A stretch of DNA of 64,000 bases from Pseudomonadota bacterium (lineage in GTDB: Bacteria; Pseudomonadota; Alphaproteobacteria; Rhizobiales; Beijerinckiaceae). Position numbers and translations under genes: made by a program. The notes under the pieces are model-generated. The model was not told the DNA's origin. It did not search any database and worked only from the letters and a program-made list of their open reading frames with translations. Positions 24,520 through 33,883 of this stretch are shown here, in pieces (within the stretch, counting starts at the first letter, position 1; every line of letters starts with the position of its first letter). Where the stretch lies: assembly GCA_023450615.1 (NCBI GenBank), contig JAEXGT010000034.1, positions 1-64,000 on the forward strand, in the 5' to 3' direction.

Positions 24520-24529
24520 TGTATAGACA
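24520..24529. promoter_or_regulatory. HutC-type operator upstream of the NitT/TauT-type transporter
   Basis: TGTATAGACA fits TGT-N-TA-N-ACA and is the exact reverse complement of the site at 30440. With flanks the identity covers 13 bp (AATGTCTATACAT). It lies between hutD and the binding-protein gene, placed to control the transporter. Confidence 0.65.
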
Positions 24530-24574
24530 TTTCGTCCTGCCACTGTTTTAGGCACGCCCCGCCGAAATTGGGCG

Positions 24575-25153
24575 CTATGCCGGATCGGGTTCGATCTCCA
24601 CGAGGATGGCGCGGCCGGAGCCGGATATCTGCAGGAGTTCCTGCGTCGGTTCCAGCATGAGGATGTCGAGGGGCTGAAGCGAGTGGAGCGTCGAATGGAG
24701 CGTCACGTCGAAGGAGCCGTCGAGAGCCACGAGGGCTGCCGCCACTGTGTCTTCCGACAACAGCGCGACGCCGAATTCCACGAACCGGGCCCGATGCCGG
24801 AAATGTCCACGCCGCGTCATGACGTTCAGATCGCGGATCGGGCCGGAGAGAAGGCGCCCGGTGGTGATGTCGTCGCCGGAGAAGGAGAGCTTGGGAGAGG
24901 CGCGATCCAGCGGATAGGCGATGCCCTCCACATCGAGTTCGATGCCGTTCCCTTCGACCAGGATCAACGTGCGGTCGATGCCGGGGAACAGGGAGAACGG
25001 CCCATCGGAAGCGACATCGGCCATGCTGATGCGCCAGCCGAAGGTCTCGAAGCCCGAACCTTCCGGAAAGGCGGCGACCTCCGCCGTGGTGCCGCCGCCA
25101 TTTTTCCAGGGAACGCGAACGAGATCGCGGCTTCGGATGACGTGCTCCGTCAT
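24575..25153 (-). CDS. hutD: HutD family protein
   Basis: A 192-aa cupin-like protein with the HutD signature VPWKNGGGTTAEVAAFP and FGWRISMADV near the start, then FPGIDRTLILVEG. It lacks a signal peptide. HutD is proposed to protect cells from over-induction of histidine breakdown; its molecular action is unclear. The start codon shares a base with the hutU stop (TGATG), so it is the last gene of hutIHGUD. Confidence 0.9.
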   Translation of the reverse strand: MTEHVIRSRDLVRVPWKNGGGTTAEVAAFPEGSGFETFGWRISMADVASDGPFSLFPGIDRTLILVEGNGIELDVEGIAYPLDRASPKLSFSGDDITTGRLLSGPIRDLNVMTRRGHFRHRARFVEFGVALLSEDTVAAALVALDGSFDVTLHSTLHSLQPLDILMLEPTQELLQISGSGRAILVEIEPDPA

Positions 25154-26817
25154 CACCGCAGGCTCGGCAGGTTGAGTCCATGCTCGTGGGCGCAGTCGAT
25201 GGCGATGTCGTAGCCCGCATCCGCGTGGCGCATCACGCCAGTGGCGGGATCGTTCCAGAGCACACGCTCGATGCGCTTGGCTGCTTCCGGCGTGCCGTCG
25301 CAGACGATGACCATGCCGGAATGCTGCGAGAAGCCCATGCCCACGCCGCCGCCATGATGCAGCGAAACCCATGTCGCGCCGGAGGCGCAATTGAGGAGGG
25401 CATTGAGCAGCGGCCAATCGGATACCGCATCCGAGCCGTCCTTCATGGCTTCCGTCTCGCGGTTCGGGCTGGCGACCGAGCCGGAATCGAGATGATCGCG
25501 GCCGATCACGATGGGCGCCTTCAGTTCGCCCTTCGCCACCATCTCGTTGAAGGCGAGGCCGAGGCGATGACGATCGCCCAAGCCCACCCAGCAGATGCGC
25601 GCGGGAAGGCCCTGGAACTTGATGCGCTCCTTCGCCATGTCGAGCCAGTTGTGAAGATGCTTGTTGTCGGGCAGCAGCTCCTTCACCTTGGCGTCGGTCT
25701 TGTAGATGTCTTCCGGATCGCCGGAGAGAGCGGCCCAGCGGAAGGGGCCGATGCCGCGGCAGAAGAGCGGGCGGATATAGGCCGGAACGAAGCCGGGGAA
25801 GTCGAAGGCATTCTCGACGCCTTCCTCCTTCGCCATCTGGCGGATGTTGTTGCCGTAATCGAGAGTGGGAACACCGGCCTTGTAGAAATCGAGCATGGCG
25901 CGCACGTGCTCGGCCATGGATTCCTTCGCCGCGTGCTCCACCGCCTTCGGGTCGGTTTCGCGCTTGGCTTCCCATTCCGCCAAAGTCCAGCCTTTCGGCA
26001 GATAGCCGTTGATCGGATCATGCGCGGAGGTCTGGTCCGTCACCGCATCGGGGCGGATGCCGCGCCGGTAGATTTCGGGGAAGATTTCGGCGGCGTTGCC
26101 GAGGAGGCCGACCGAGACCGGCTTCTTGTCGCGGCAGGATTGCTCGATGATCGCCATGGCTTCATCGAGCGTATCGGCGCGCCGGTCGAGATAGCCTGTG
26201 CGCAGGCGCATTTCGATGCGGCTCGGCTGGCATTCGACGGCAAGGCAGGAGGCTCCCGCCATGGTCGCCGCGAGCGGCTGCGCACCGCCCATGCCTCCGA
26301 GACCGCCGGTGAGAATCCAGCGGCCCGAGAGGTCGCCGTTATAATGCTGGCGGCCCACCTCCACGAAGGTCTCGTAGGTGCCCTGCACGATGCCCTGGGT
26401 GCCGATATAGATCCAGGAACCGGCCGTCATCTGGCCGTACATCATGAGGCCCTTGCGGTCGAGTTCGTGGAACTTGTCCCAATTGGCCCAATGCGGCACG
26501 AGGTTGGAATTGGCGATCAGAACGCGCGGCGCATCCGCATGAGTGCGGAACACGCCGACCGGCTTACCGGATTGAACAAGCAGCGTCTCATCCGATTCCA
26601 GATCCTTCAGCGCCGCGACGATGCGGTCGAAGCTGTCCCAATCGCGCGCCGCGCGGCCGATGCCGCCATAGACGACGAGCTCGCCGGGCTTTTCGGCGAC
26701 GTTGGGATCGAGATTGTTCATCAGCATGCGCAGGGGCGCTTCCGTCAGCCAGCTCTTGGCCGACAGCTCGGTACCGGGGGCGGCGCGGATCACGCGGGCA
26801 TTGTCGATGCGGGTCAT
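25153..26817 (-). CDS. hutU: Urocanate hydratase
   Basis: About 554 aa, the family's normal length. It converts urocanate to 4-imidazolone-5-propionate with tightly bound NAD+. Visible signatures include MLMNNLDPNVAE, VVYGGIGRAARDW, GRWILTGGLGGMGGAQPLAA, the dinucleotide-binding region, and HHGGGVGMGFSQHSGMV near the end. The ATG at 26817 lies eight bases after GAGG; an ATG two codons upstream is too close to it. It is the second catabolic step, between hutG and hutD. Confidence 0.97.
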   Translation of the reverse strand: MTRIDNARVIRAAPGTELSAKSWLTEAPLRMLMNNLDPNVAEKPGELVVYGGIGRAARDWDSFDRIVAALKDLESDETLLVQSGKPVGVFRTHADAPRVLIANSNLVPHWANWDKFHELDRKGLMMYGQMTAGSWIYIGTQGIVQGTYETFVEVGRQHYNGDLSGRWILTGGLGGMGGAQPLAATMAGASCLAVECQPSRIEMRLRTGYLDRRADTLDEAMAIIEQSCRDKKPVSVGLLGNAAEIFPEIYRRGIRPDAVTDQTSAHDPINGYLPKGWTLAEWEAKRETDPKAVEHAAKESMAEHVRAMLDFYKAGVPTLDYGNNIRQMAKEEGVENAFDFPGFVPAYIRPLFCRGIGPFRWAALSGDPEDIYKTDAKVKELLPDNKHLHNWLDMAKERIKFQGLPARICWVGLGDRHRLGLAFNEMVAKGELKAPIVIGRDHLDSGSVASPNRETEAMKDGSDAVSDWPLLNALLNCASGATWVSLHHGGGVGMGFSQHSGMVIVCDGTPEAAKRIERVLWNDPATGVMRHADAGYDIAIDCAHEHGLNLPSLR

Positions 26818-26832
26818 GAACATATCCTCGGT

Positions 26833-27666
26833 TCAGGCTTTTGAATGGGCGAAGGTGAGACAGGCTTTGAGAATTTGCGTGAGAACATCGCGCATGGGCG
26901 CGGCGTAGTTCTCATCATAGGGCGTCGGCCATTGATCCTCGCCGACGGGACCGAGCGCCTCGTTCATGTAGCCGCGGCAGGCAAGCTCCATCTGAACCGC
27001 GTGTACGCCCTTGTCGGGCTGGCCGAGGCTGCGGGTGATATAGCCGCCCTTGAAGCGGCCATTGACCACGTGGCTGAAGCCGCTGCCGGTGCAGAGCGTC
27101 TCGATGGCGGCGCTGAGTTCCGGCGCGCAGGTCGTGCCGCCGTTGGTGCCGATATTGAAATGGGGCAGGGTGCCTTCGAAGAGGCGCGGAATGACCGAGC
27201 GGATGGAGTGGCAATCATAGACGACCACGTGAGGATGCTTTGCGCGCAGACGCTCGATCTCTGCCCTCAACGCCGCGTGATAAGGATCGAAGAAGCGCGC
27301 GCGGCGCTCGCTGACGGCTTCCGCATCCGGCTCCGCTCCTTGCTCGTAGAGCGGTTCGCCGTCGAAGGTCGTGGTAGGGCAAAGTTCCGTCGTGGCTTGG
27401 CCTGGATAGAGCGAAACGCCGCTCGGGTCGCGGTTCACGTCGATCACGGTGCGCGAGATCGACGTGCGGATCACGGTTGCGCCTAGGTCGGTGGCGAAAC
27501 CATAGAGGCGTTCGATCCACCAATCTGCATCCTTGCGCGCAAGCCAGGGCGACATGAGGCCTTTGGCATAAGGCTCAGGGATATCGGTGCCGGTATGCGG
27601 CAGGCTTACCACGAGCGGGGTGCCGCCGCGTGTGACCGAAAGCCATGAAGCGGTCTGATCGTTCAT
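26833..27666 (-). CDS. hutG: N-formylglutamate deformylase
   Basis: A 277-aa protein that hydrolyses N-formyl-L-glutamate to formate and glutamate. It shows VSLPHTGTDIP, the conserved IDVNRDPSG, VVYDCHSIRSVIPRLF and IGTNGGTTC. With hutF this gives the five-step route, in which formimidoylglutamate is first deiminated and then deformylated. Its ATG overlaps the hutH stop (ATGA). Confidence 0.95.
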   Translation of the reverse strand: MNDQTASWLSVTRGGTPLVVSLPHTGTDIPEPYAKGLMSPWLARKDADWWIERLYGFATDLGATVIRTSISRTVIDVNRDPSGVSLYPGQATTELCPTTTFDGEPLYEQGAEPDAEAVSERRARFFDPYHAALRAEIERLRAKHPHVVVYDCHSIRSVIPRLFEGTLPHFNIGTNGGTTCAPELSAAIETLCTGSGFSHVVNGRFKGGYITRSLGQPDKGVHAVQMELACRGYMNEALGPVGEDQWPTPYDENYAAPMRDVLTQILKACLTFAHSKA

Positions 27667-29213
27667 GCCCGCACCTCATCCGTCACCAGAGGAAGCACGT
27701 CGCCGCCGGCGGCTTCCGCTAGCGCGCCGGATGCAACGAGACCGGTCGCTATTTCCATATCGGGCGCCATGTGCCGGTCGTTATCGAGAAGGGCAACCTT
27801 CGAGCGCAGGAGGGCGCGAGCACGCTCCAGGCGCTCGCTCGAATGCATGGGCGCATGGAAGTCACAGCCCTGCGCGGCGGCCAGAAGCTCGATGCCGATC
27901 ACGTTGGCGGCATTGGCCGCCATGGGCAGAAGCCTGCGCGCGCCGTGGGTTGCCATGGACACGTGGTCTTCCTGATTGGCGGAGGTGGGGATGGAATCGA
28001 CGCTTGCCGGATAAGCGCGCTGCTTGTTCTCGGACACGAGGGCGGCCGCCGTCACCTGCGGGATCATGAAGCCGGAATTGAGGCCCGGTTTCGGTGTCAG
28101 GAACGCAGGCAGTCCCGAGAGGCTCGGGTCCACCAGCATGGCGATGCGGCGTTCCGCGAGCGAGCCGATCTCGCACAGGGCCATGGCGATCATGTCGGCT
28201 GCGAAAGCCACCGGCTCCGCATGGAAGTTGCCGCCGGAAATCACCTCGCCCGTATCGGAGAACACTAGCGGGTTGTCGGACACGCCGTTGGCTTCCGTGC
28301 CGAGCGTCTCGCCGGCCTGGCGCAGCAGGTCGAGCACCGCGCCCATCACCTGAGGCTGGCAACGCAGGCAATAGGGGTCCTGCACGCGGTCGTCATTGGT
28401 GAGATGCGAGGCGCGGATGGCGCTGCCCTGCATCAGGCTGCGGAGCGACGCGGCGACCTCGATCTGCCCGCGATGGCGGCGCAGCATCTGGATGCGCGCA
28501 TCGAACGGGCCATCGGAGCCCTTCGCCGCATCGGTCGCAAGAGCGCCCGTGACGAGCGCGGCCTGGAATACGCGCTCGGCTTCGAACAACCCGGCGAGGG
28601 CGAGCGCTGTCGATACCTGCGTGCCATTGAGCAGGGCGAGCCCTTCCTTCGGCCCCAGCTCAAGCGGCGCAAGACCGGCGCGAGCAAGTGCGGCTTCCGC
28701 AGGCATTCGCGTCCCATCGACGAAGAACTCGCCGACGCCCATGAGCGCCGCCGTCATGTGCGAGAGCGGCGCGAGATCGCCCGAAGCGCCGACCGATCCC
28801 TGACCGGGAATGACGGGAACGAGGCCCGCTTTCAGGCATGCCGTCAGATGCTCGATCGTGGACCAGCGCACGCCCGACGCGCCCTGCGCGAGGCTCGCGA
28901 GCTTCAGCGCCATCACCAGACGCACGACCGAAACGGGAAGCGGCTCACCGACACCGGCGGCGTGGGACAGCACGATATTGCGCTGGAGCGTCGCCAGATC
29001 GGCGGTGCCGATGCGCACGCTCGCCAGTTTCCCGAAACCCGTATTGATGCCGTAGACCGGCTCGCCTTTCGCGACGATGGCCTCAATGGTCTTTGCGCCG
29101 GCTTCGATGCGCGGGCGGCAGTTTGGGTCGAGTTCGACCTCGGCGCCGCGATAGACATGGCGCCAGTCGCCGAGAGACACCGAGCCGGGAATGAGCGTAA
29201 GAATCTTGGTCAC
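27663..29213 (-). CDS. hutH: Histidine ammonia-lyase
   Basis: A 516-aa enzyme that removes ammonia from L-histidine to give urocanate. The Ala143-Ser144-Gly145 triad in GSVGASGDLAPL forms the MIO cofactor autocatalytically. YGINTGFGKLA, GTEANGVSDNPLVF and SANQEDHVSMA are also present. The GTG start at 29213 overlaps the hutI stop (GTGA) and matches the expected N terminus. Confidence 0.97.
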   Translation of the reverse strand: MTKILTLIPGSVSLGDWRHVYRGAEVELDPNCRPRIEAGAKTIEAIVAKGEPVYGINTGFGKLASVRIGTADLATLQRNIVLSHAAGVGEPLPVSVVRLVMALKLASLAQGASGVRWSTIEHLTACLKAGLVPVIPGQGSVGASGDLAPLSHMTAALMGVGEFFVDGTRMPAEAALARAGLAPLELGPKEGLALLNGTQVSTALALAGLFEAERVFQAALVTGALATDAAKGSDGPFDARIQMLRRHRGQIEVAASLRSLMQGSAIRASHLTNDDRVQDPYCLRCQPQVMGAVLDLLRQAGETLGTEANGVSDNPLVFSDTGEVISGGNFHAEPVAFAADMIAMALCEIGSLAERRIAMLVDPSLSGLPAFLTPKPGLNSGFMIPQVTAAALVSENKQRAYPASVDSIPTSANQEDHVSMATHGARRLLPMAANAANVIGIELLAAAQGCDFHAPMHSSERLERARALLRSKVALLDNDRHMAPDMEIATGLVASGALAEAAGGDVLPLVTDEVRA

Positions 29214-30412
29214 TGGCCTCTCCAAATGCGGGTATGAAGGGGGTTGAAGCCGATGCGGTAAACGAGTTCCGCGGGCCGCTCGATGTCCCAGATCGCGAGG
29301 TCGCAGAACTTGCCGGGCTCCAGCGTTCCGATCTCGTCGAGCTTGCCGAGGGCGCGGGCCGCCTCGCGCGTCACACCGGCGATGCATTCCTCCACCGTCA
29401 GGCGGAACAGGGTCGCGCCCATGTTCATCGTGAGCAGGAGCGACGTCAGCGGCGAGGTGCCGGGATTGCAATCGGTCGCAAGCGCCATGCGGGTTCCGGC
29501 CTTGCGAAAAGCGGCAATCGGCGGAACCTGCGTTTCGCGCAGCATATAGAATGCGCCCGGCAGCAGCACGGCCACCGTCCCGGCCTTCGCCATGGCGGCG
29601 GCGCCTTCTTCGTCCGTGTATTCCAGATGATCGGCGGACAGGGCTCCGTAATCGGCGGCGAGCTTCGCTCCGTGCAGGTTCGACAGCTGGTCGGCGTGGA
29701 GCTTGATCTTCAATCCCAGTGTCTTGGCGGCATCGAAGACGCGGGCGGTTTGCTCCGGCGAGAAGGCAATGCCCTCGCAGAAGGCATCGACCGCATCCGC
29801 CAAGCCTTCGCGGGCCAGCGCCGGAAGCATCTGGCTGCAGACTTTCTCGATGAAAGCATCCTTGTCGCCATCCGCCTCCGGCGGCAGGGCATGCGCGCCG
29901 AGGAAGGTGGTGGTGACGGAGATGGGACGCACATCCGACAGGCGGCGCGCGGCGCGCAAGGACCGGGTCTCGGTCTCGAGATCGAGGCCGTAGCCGGACT
30001 TGATTTCGATGGTGGTGCAGCCTTCGCCGATAAGGTGGTCGAGGCGGGGCAGGGCGCTTGCCACGAGTTCGTCCTCGCTCGCCGCGCGCGTCGCCTTCAC
30101 GGTGGACAGGATGCCGCCGCCCGCACGGGCGATCTCTTCGTAGCTTGCCCCTTTCAGGCGCAGCTCGAATTCATGGGCGCGATCGCCGCCATAGACGAGG
30201 TGCGTGTGGCAATCGACCAAGCCGGGAGTGATCCAGCGCCTATCGCAGTCGATCCGCTCGGCAGCATCCCATCCGCCGGGAAGCTCGCGCATCGGTCCCG
30301 CGAAGGCGATCCGGCCATCCTTGGAGGCTATGGCCCCGTTCTCCACGATTCCAAGATCGTTTCCGCTCAGCGTCACGAGGCGAGCGTTCAGCCAAACCCG
30401 ATCGAAGCGCAT
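29210..30412 (-). CDS. hutI: Imidazolonepropionase
   Basis: A 400-aa amidohydrolase opening the imidazolone ring to give N-formimidoyl-L-glutamate. Metal ligands are His69 and His71 in GLVDCHTHLVYGG; LHADQLSN, SADHLEYTDEEG and ATDCNPGTSP follow. It is the first gene of the minus-strand hut operon, divergent from hutF, with two HutC-like sites between them. Confidence 0.96.
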   Translation of the reverse strand: MRFDRVWLNARLVTLSGNDLGIVENGAIASKDGRIAFAGPMRELPGGWDAAERIDCDRRWITPGLVDCHTHLVYGGDRAHEFELRLKGASYEEIARAGGGILSTVKATRAASEDELVASALPRLDHLIGEGCTTIEIKSGYGLDLETETRSLRAARRLSDVRPISVTTTFLGAHALPPEADGDKDAFIEKVCSQMLPALAREGLADAVDAFCEGIAFSPEQTARVFDAAKTLGLKIKLHADQLSNLHGAKLAADYGALSADHLEYTDEEGAAAMAKAGTVAVLLPGAFYMLRETQVPPIAAFRKAGTRMALATDCNPGTSPLTSLLLTMNMGATLFRLTVEECIAGVTREAARALGKLDEIGTLEPGKFCDLAIWDIERPAELVYRIGFNPLHTRIWRGQ

Positions 30413-30439
30413 GTTTCTGCTCCGGTGTGCCTGCGATAA

Positions 30440-30449
30440 TGTCTATACA
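30440..30449. promoter_or_regulatory. HutC-type operator 1 in the hutI/hutF gap
   Basis: TGTCTATACA, pattern TGT-N-TA-N-ACA, lies 28 bp upstream of the hutI start. It is identical, in reverse complement, to the site at 24520. Confidence 0.7.
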
Positions 30450-30469
30450 TAATCGCGAATAATCGGTAT

Positions 30470-30479
30470 TGTCTAGACG
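30470..30479. promoter_or_regulatory. HutC-type operator 2 in the hutI/hutF gap
   Basis: TGTCTAGACG, a one-mismatch copy of the TGT-N-TA-N-ACA pattern, exactly 30 bp downstream of operator 1. The spacing is close to three helical turns, allowing co-operative binding by a GntR/HutC dimer. It probably controls hutF-hutC. Confidence 0.6.
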
Positions 30480-30554
30480 TATTCGATTGGCTCAGATGGT
30501 CGGGCGGCGGCGTGGCTTTTTGGCGACCGCCGCTCCTCAGCAAAGGTGGCGGCG

Positions 30555-31913
30555 ATGCAAAGGCTCGTTCTTGATCAGGCCCTTCTTCCCGATGGATGGG
30601 CCAGGAATGTCGGGCTCGATATCGAGGACGGGACGATTGTCTCCGTGCAGCCGCACGCTGCCATGGAAGGGCGCGAACGCATCGCGGGCATCGCGCTGCC
30701 CGGACTTCCCAATCTCCACAGCCACACCTTCCAGCGCGGCATGGCAGGGCTTGCCGAAACCCGCGGGCCGGAGGGCGACAGCTTCTGGACATGGCGGCAG
30801 GTGATGTACCGTTTTCTCGGCTCGCTTACGCCGGACGACGTGGAAGCCATCGCCGCTTTCGCCATGATGGAGATGCTCGAAGGGGGCTTCACCGCGCTGG
30901 CCGAGTTCCACTACCTGCACCACGATGCGCAAGGGCGGCCCTATGCCGATATCGCAGAACTCTCCGGGCGCATCGCTGCGGCCGCGCATGAAACCGGCAT
31001 GGGCCTGACCCTGCTGCCGGTTTTCTATGCGCAAGGCGGGTTCGGCGGTGCCGCGCCGACGGAAGGGCAGCGGCGATTCATCAACGATGCGGAAAGCTAT
31101 TCCCGCCTTCTCGAAGGCGCGCGCAAGGCCGTGGCAGGGCTCGACGATGCCGTCGTGGGTATCGCGCCGCACAGCCTGCGGGCCGTCACGCCCGAGAGCC
31201 TGAGCGAGGTTCTGGCCATGGGCGCTGAGGGGCCCATCCACATTCACATCGCCGAGCAGGTGAAGGAGGTGGAGGATTGCCTGGCATGGTCCGGCCAGCG
31301 TCCGGTGGCGTGGCTGCTCGATCATGCGCCTGTCGATGAGCGTTGGTGCCTGATCCATGCGACGCATCTCGATTACCATGAGATCAAAGGCATGGCGGAT
31401 AGCGGGGCGGTGGCGGGCCTGTGCCCGATCACCGAGGCCAATCTCGGCGACGGTATTTTCGAAGGCGTGGATTATCTCGCGGCGGGAGGACGGTTCGGCG
31501 TCGGGTCGGATTCGAACATCGAGATATCGGCTTCCGGCGAGCTCAAGCAATTCGAATACAGCCAGCGCCTCAAGCACCGCGCCCGCAACGTTTTAGCGGC
31601 GGGCGAGGGGGATTCGACCGGACGCAGCCTTTACGGGAAGGCGCTGGCCGGAGGCGCCCAGGCGCTCCAGCGGCGCATCGGGGCCCTGGCTCCGGGGCAC
31701 AGGGCCGATATCGTGGCCCTCAAGGCCGATCACCCGGATCTCGCAGCACTCTCGGGAGATCGCTGGATCGATGCGTATCTCTTCGTGACAGGGAATTCCG
31801 CCATCGACACGGTGATGATTGCGGGCAGGCCCGTGGTAAGAGAGGGTCGGCACGTCCAGCGCGATGCTATCGCGGCACGCTACATGCGCGCCATGGCCAA
31901 CATCCTGTCATGA
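30555..31913 (+). CDS. hutF: Formimidoylglutamate deiminase
   Basis: A 452-aa amidohydrolase that converts N-formimidoyl-L-glutamate to N-formylglutamate and ammonia. Metal ligands are His55 and His57 in LPNLHSHTFQRGMAG; AEFHYLHHD, HIHIAEQ, HATHLD and GVGSDSNIE follow. The ATG at 30555 follows AAAGG at eight bases; a GTG three codons earlier lacks a ribosome site. Its stop overlaps the hutC start (ATGA). Confidence 0.95.
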   Translation: MQRLVLDQALLPDGWARNVGLDIEDGTIVSVQPHAAMEGRERIAGIALPGLPNLHSHTFQRGMAGLAETRGPEGDSFWTWRQVMYRFLGSLTPDDVEAIAAFAMMEMLEGGFTALAEFHYLHHDAQGRPYADIAELSGRIAAAAHETGMGLTLLPVFYAQGGFGGAAPTEGQRRFINDAESYSRLLEGARKAVAGLDDAVVGIAPHSLRAVTPESLSEVLAMGAEGPIHIHIAEQVKEVEDCLAWSGQRPVAWLLDHAPVDERWCLIHATHLDYHEIKGMADSGAVAGLCPITEANLGDGIFEGVDYLAAGGRFGVGSDSNIEISASGELKQFEYSQRLKHRARNVLAAGEGDSTGRSLYGKALAGGAQALQRRIGALAPGHRADIVALKADHPDLAALSGDRWIDAYLFVTGNSAIDTVMIAGRPVVREGRHVQRDAIAARYMRAMANILS

Positions 31914-32656
31914 GGGAAGCATCGTCCGGCATGAAACACCTGTACCAGCGCATCCGCGACGATATCGAAGCCAAGATCATGTCCGGCGAGTGGTCTCCCG
32001 GGCACCGCATTCCCTTCGAGCACGAGCTCATGGCGGAATACGATTGCTCGCGCATGACCGTGAACAAGGTGCTCTCGACGCTTGCGGCCAACGGGCTCAT
32101 CACGCGACGCCGCCGGGCGGGCTCGGTAGTGGCGGAGCCGAGCACGCGGCAAGCCGTTCTCGATATCCAGGATTTCGCCCTCGAGGCGGCACGCACCGGC
32201 AGCGCCTATCAATTCAAGGTTCTGCACCGGTCCGTCGATCCCATCGATACCGCCGCCGCGCACCGCATCGGGCTTCCATCCGGCACGGAAATGCTCTGCG
32301 TCTCGACGCTTCACATCATGGACGGCTTGCCCCAGGCATTCGAGGAGCGGCTGATCAGCCTTCTCACCGTTCCCGAGGCCGACAAGGAAGCCTTCAAGGA
32401 TTCACCGCCCGGCACATGGCTTTTGCGGCGCGTGCCGTGGACGGATGCGGAGCATATCGTCCGCGCCGTCAATGCCGACAGCACGATGGCAAAGCGCCTT
32501 CAGATCAGGACAGGGGCCGCCTGCCTCGTTCTCGAACGGCGAACCTGGCAGGCCGGGGCCTTCGTGACGGAAGCGCGGATCACCTATCCCGGCGAACGAC
32601 ATCACCTGATGGGGCGCTTTTCCCCATCCGTGAAGGGAAGCTCAGCCGTTCAGTGA
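31910..32656 (+). CDS. hutC: Histidine-utilisation repressor, GntR/HutC family
   Basis: A 248-aa protein with the GntR winged helix (YQRIRDDIEAKIMSGEWSPGHRIPFEHELMAEYDCSRMTVNKVLSTLAANGLI) and a UTRA ligand domain containing LHIMDGLPQAFEERLI and GAFVTEARITYPGERHHLMGRF. Urocanate is the usual inducer of the family. The ATG at 31910 overlaps the hutF stop; an internal ATG at 31931 is also possible. Likely targets are the operators at 30440, 30470 and 24520. Confidence 0.94.
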   Translation: MREASSGMKHLYQRIRDDIEAKIMSGEWSPGHRIPFEHELMAEYDCSRMTVNKVLSTLAANGLITRRRRAGSVVAEPSTRQAVLDIQDFALEAARTGSAYQFKVLHRSVDPIDTAAAHRIGLPSGTEMLCVSTLHIMDGLPQAFEERLISLLTVPEADKEAFKDSPPGTWLLRRVPWTDAEHIVRAVNADSTMAKRLQIRTGAACLVLERRTWQAGAFVTEARITYPGERHHLMGRFSPSVKGSSAVQ

Positions 32657-32666
32657 CGATCGCGGT

Positions 32667-33680
32667 TCAAAATCCGACGACGATACGATCACGCCCCTGC
32701 CTTTTGGCTTGGTAGAGGGCGGCATCCGCCTGACCGATCAGAGCCTCCGGACACTCGGCGCTATCGAGAGAGGCGGTGGCCAGGCCGATGCTGGCCGTCA
32801 CACGTCCGTCGATGCCATGGGAGTGTGGAATGCGTGCCGTTTCAAGGGAGGCCCTGACCATCTCGCCGATGAGTATAGCGCTGGCACTATCCGTGTCCGG
32901 AAGGATTATCGCGAACTCTTCGCCGCCGTATCGCGCGGCCAGGCCGTCCGATCGGGACGCAGCTTCCGACAGAATCCGCGCAACTCGCCGAAGCGCCTCA
33001 TCGCCTGCTTGGTGCCCCGCCTGATCGTTGAGAGACTTGAAATGATCAATGTCGAACATCAGCAGAGACAGCGGCTGTCGTGTGCGCTGAAACCGCCGCC
33101 ATGCTTGATCGAAAGCGGTGTCAAAAGCGCGGCGATTGGCGAGGTTCGTCAATCCATCCCGCTCGGCTGCGCGCTCCAGTTCCCGGTTGCGACGCCATAA
33201 TTCGAGTTCATCCATCGCGATCGCACCAAGGTCCTCCAAGGGCAATCGATCGAAACTGTCCGCAGGTTGTGCCTCGCGCTTCAGGACGCATAGCGAACCT
33301 ACAGCAGTTCCGGCTTCCGTCAGAAGCGGTATGCCAGCATAGAAATGAAACGGGAGAAGGGGGACGACGGGGTGTCCCTTGAGCCTCGGGTCCGTCTTCA
33401 GATCGCCCACGACGAGAGGCGCCCCGGATGAAATCACGATCTGACAAACGGACCGATCCCGCTCAATCCAAGGGGCAATACCGTCTCCATGAATAGATTT
33501 CATCCATTGATAGCGGTTGTCGACGAAGCTCAAGAAGGCCGCGTCAGCTTTATAGAAGCGAGCCGCCAATCGGGTAATTCGATCAAATCGCTCGTCACGG
33601 GACGTATCGAGGATTCCGCAGGAATATAGAAAATCGAGCCGCTCGACTTCATTCGACGGCGGCTTAGGCACGACAAACAC
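32667..33680 (-). CDS. Diguanylate cyclase with N-terminal GAF domain
   Basis: About 337 aa. The GAF domain at about 10-160 (ERLDFLYSCGILDTSRDERFDRITRLAARFY) resembles phytochrome-like sensor GAFs without an obvious chromophore Cys. The GGDEF domain at about 170-335 has an intact active site, ARYGGEEFAIILPD, so c-di-GMP synthesis is expected. The inhibitory RxxD site before it reads RSDG, so product inhibition may be absent. The start is uncertain: GTG at 33680 or 33671 gives the usual VPKPPSNEVERL beginning. It is convergent with hutC. Confidence 0.88.
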   Translation of the reverse strand: MFVVPKPPSNEVERLDFLYSCGILDTSRDERFDRITRLAARFYKADAAFLSFVDNRYQWMKSIHGDGIAPWIERDRSVCQIVISSGAPLVVGDLKTDPRLKGHPVVPLLPFHFYAGIPLLTEAGTAVGSLCVLKREAQPADSFDRLPLEDLGAIAMDELELWRRNRELERAAERDGLTNLANRRAFDTAFDQAWRRFQRTRQPLSLLMFDIDHFKSLNDQAGHQAGDEALRRVARILSEAASRSDGLAARYGGEEFAIILPDTDSASAILIGEMVRASLETARIPHSHGIDGRVTASIGLATASLDSAECPEALIGQADAALYQAKRQGRDRIVVGF

Positions 33681-33883
33681 GTTGGGCGTCCAGTCCGGCA
33701 ACAGAGATATGGGATTCCCGCCAACCTTAACGGCTTTGTCCGGGTGTTCAAAGGGAACGTACGATTTCCATCGGAAAGCTGAATGCTGAAAGAAGCCGCG
33801 TCCGCTAATTGATAATATTACATATTTCCATTGCTCAGACCTCTTGCTCTGAGCGTTGACGAAGCAAGGCGGGTTGCCCACAT

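Noticed and set aside
24575..25975. Long antisense or alternative-frame products across hutU, hutG and hutH
   Set aside because: All are Arg/Pro/Ala/His-rich shadows; the hut enzymes are full length with their active-site motifs in the other frames.
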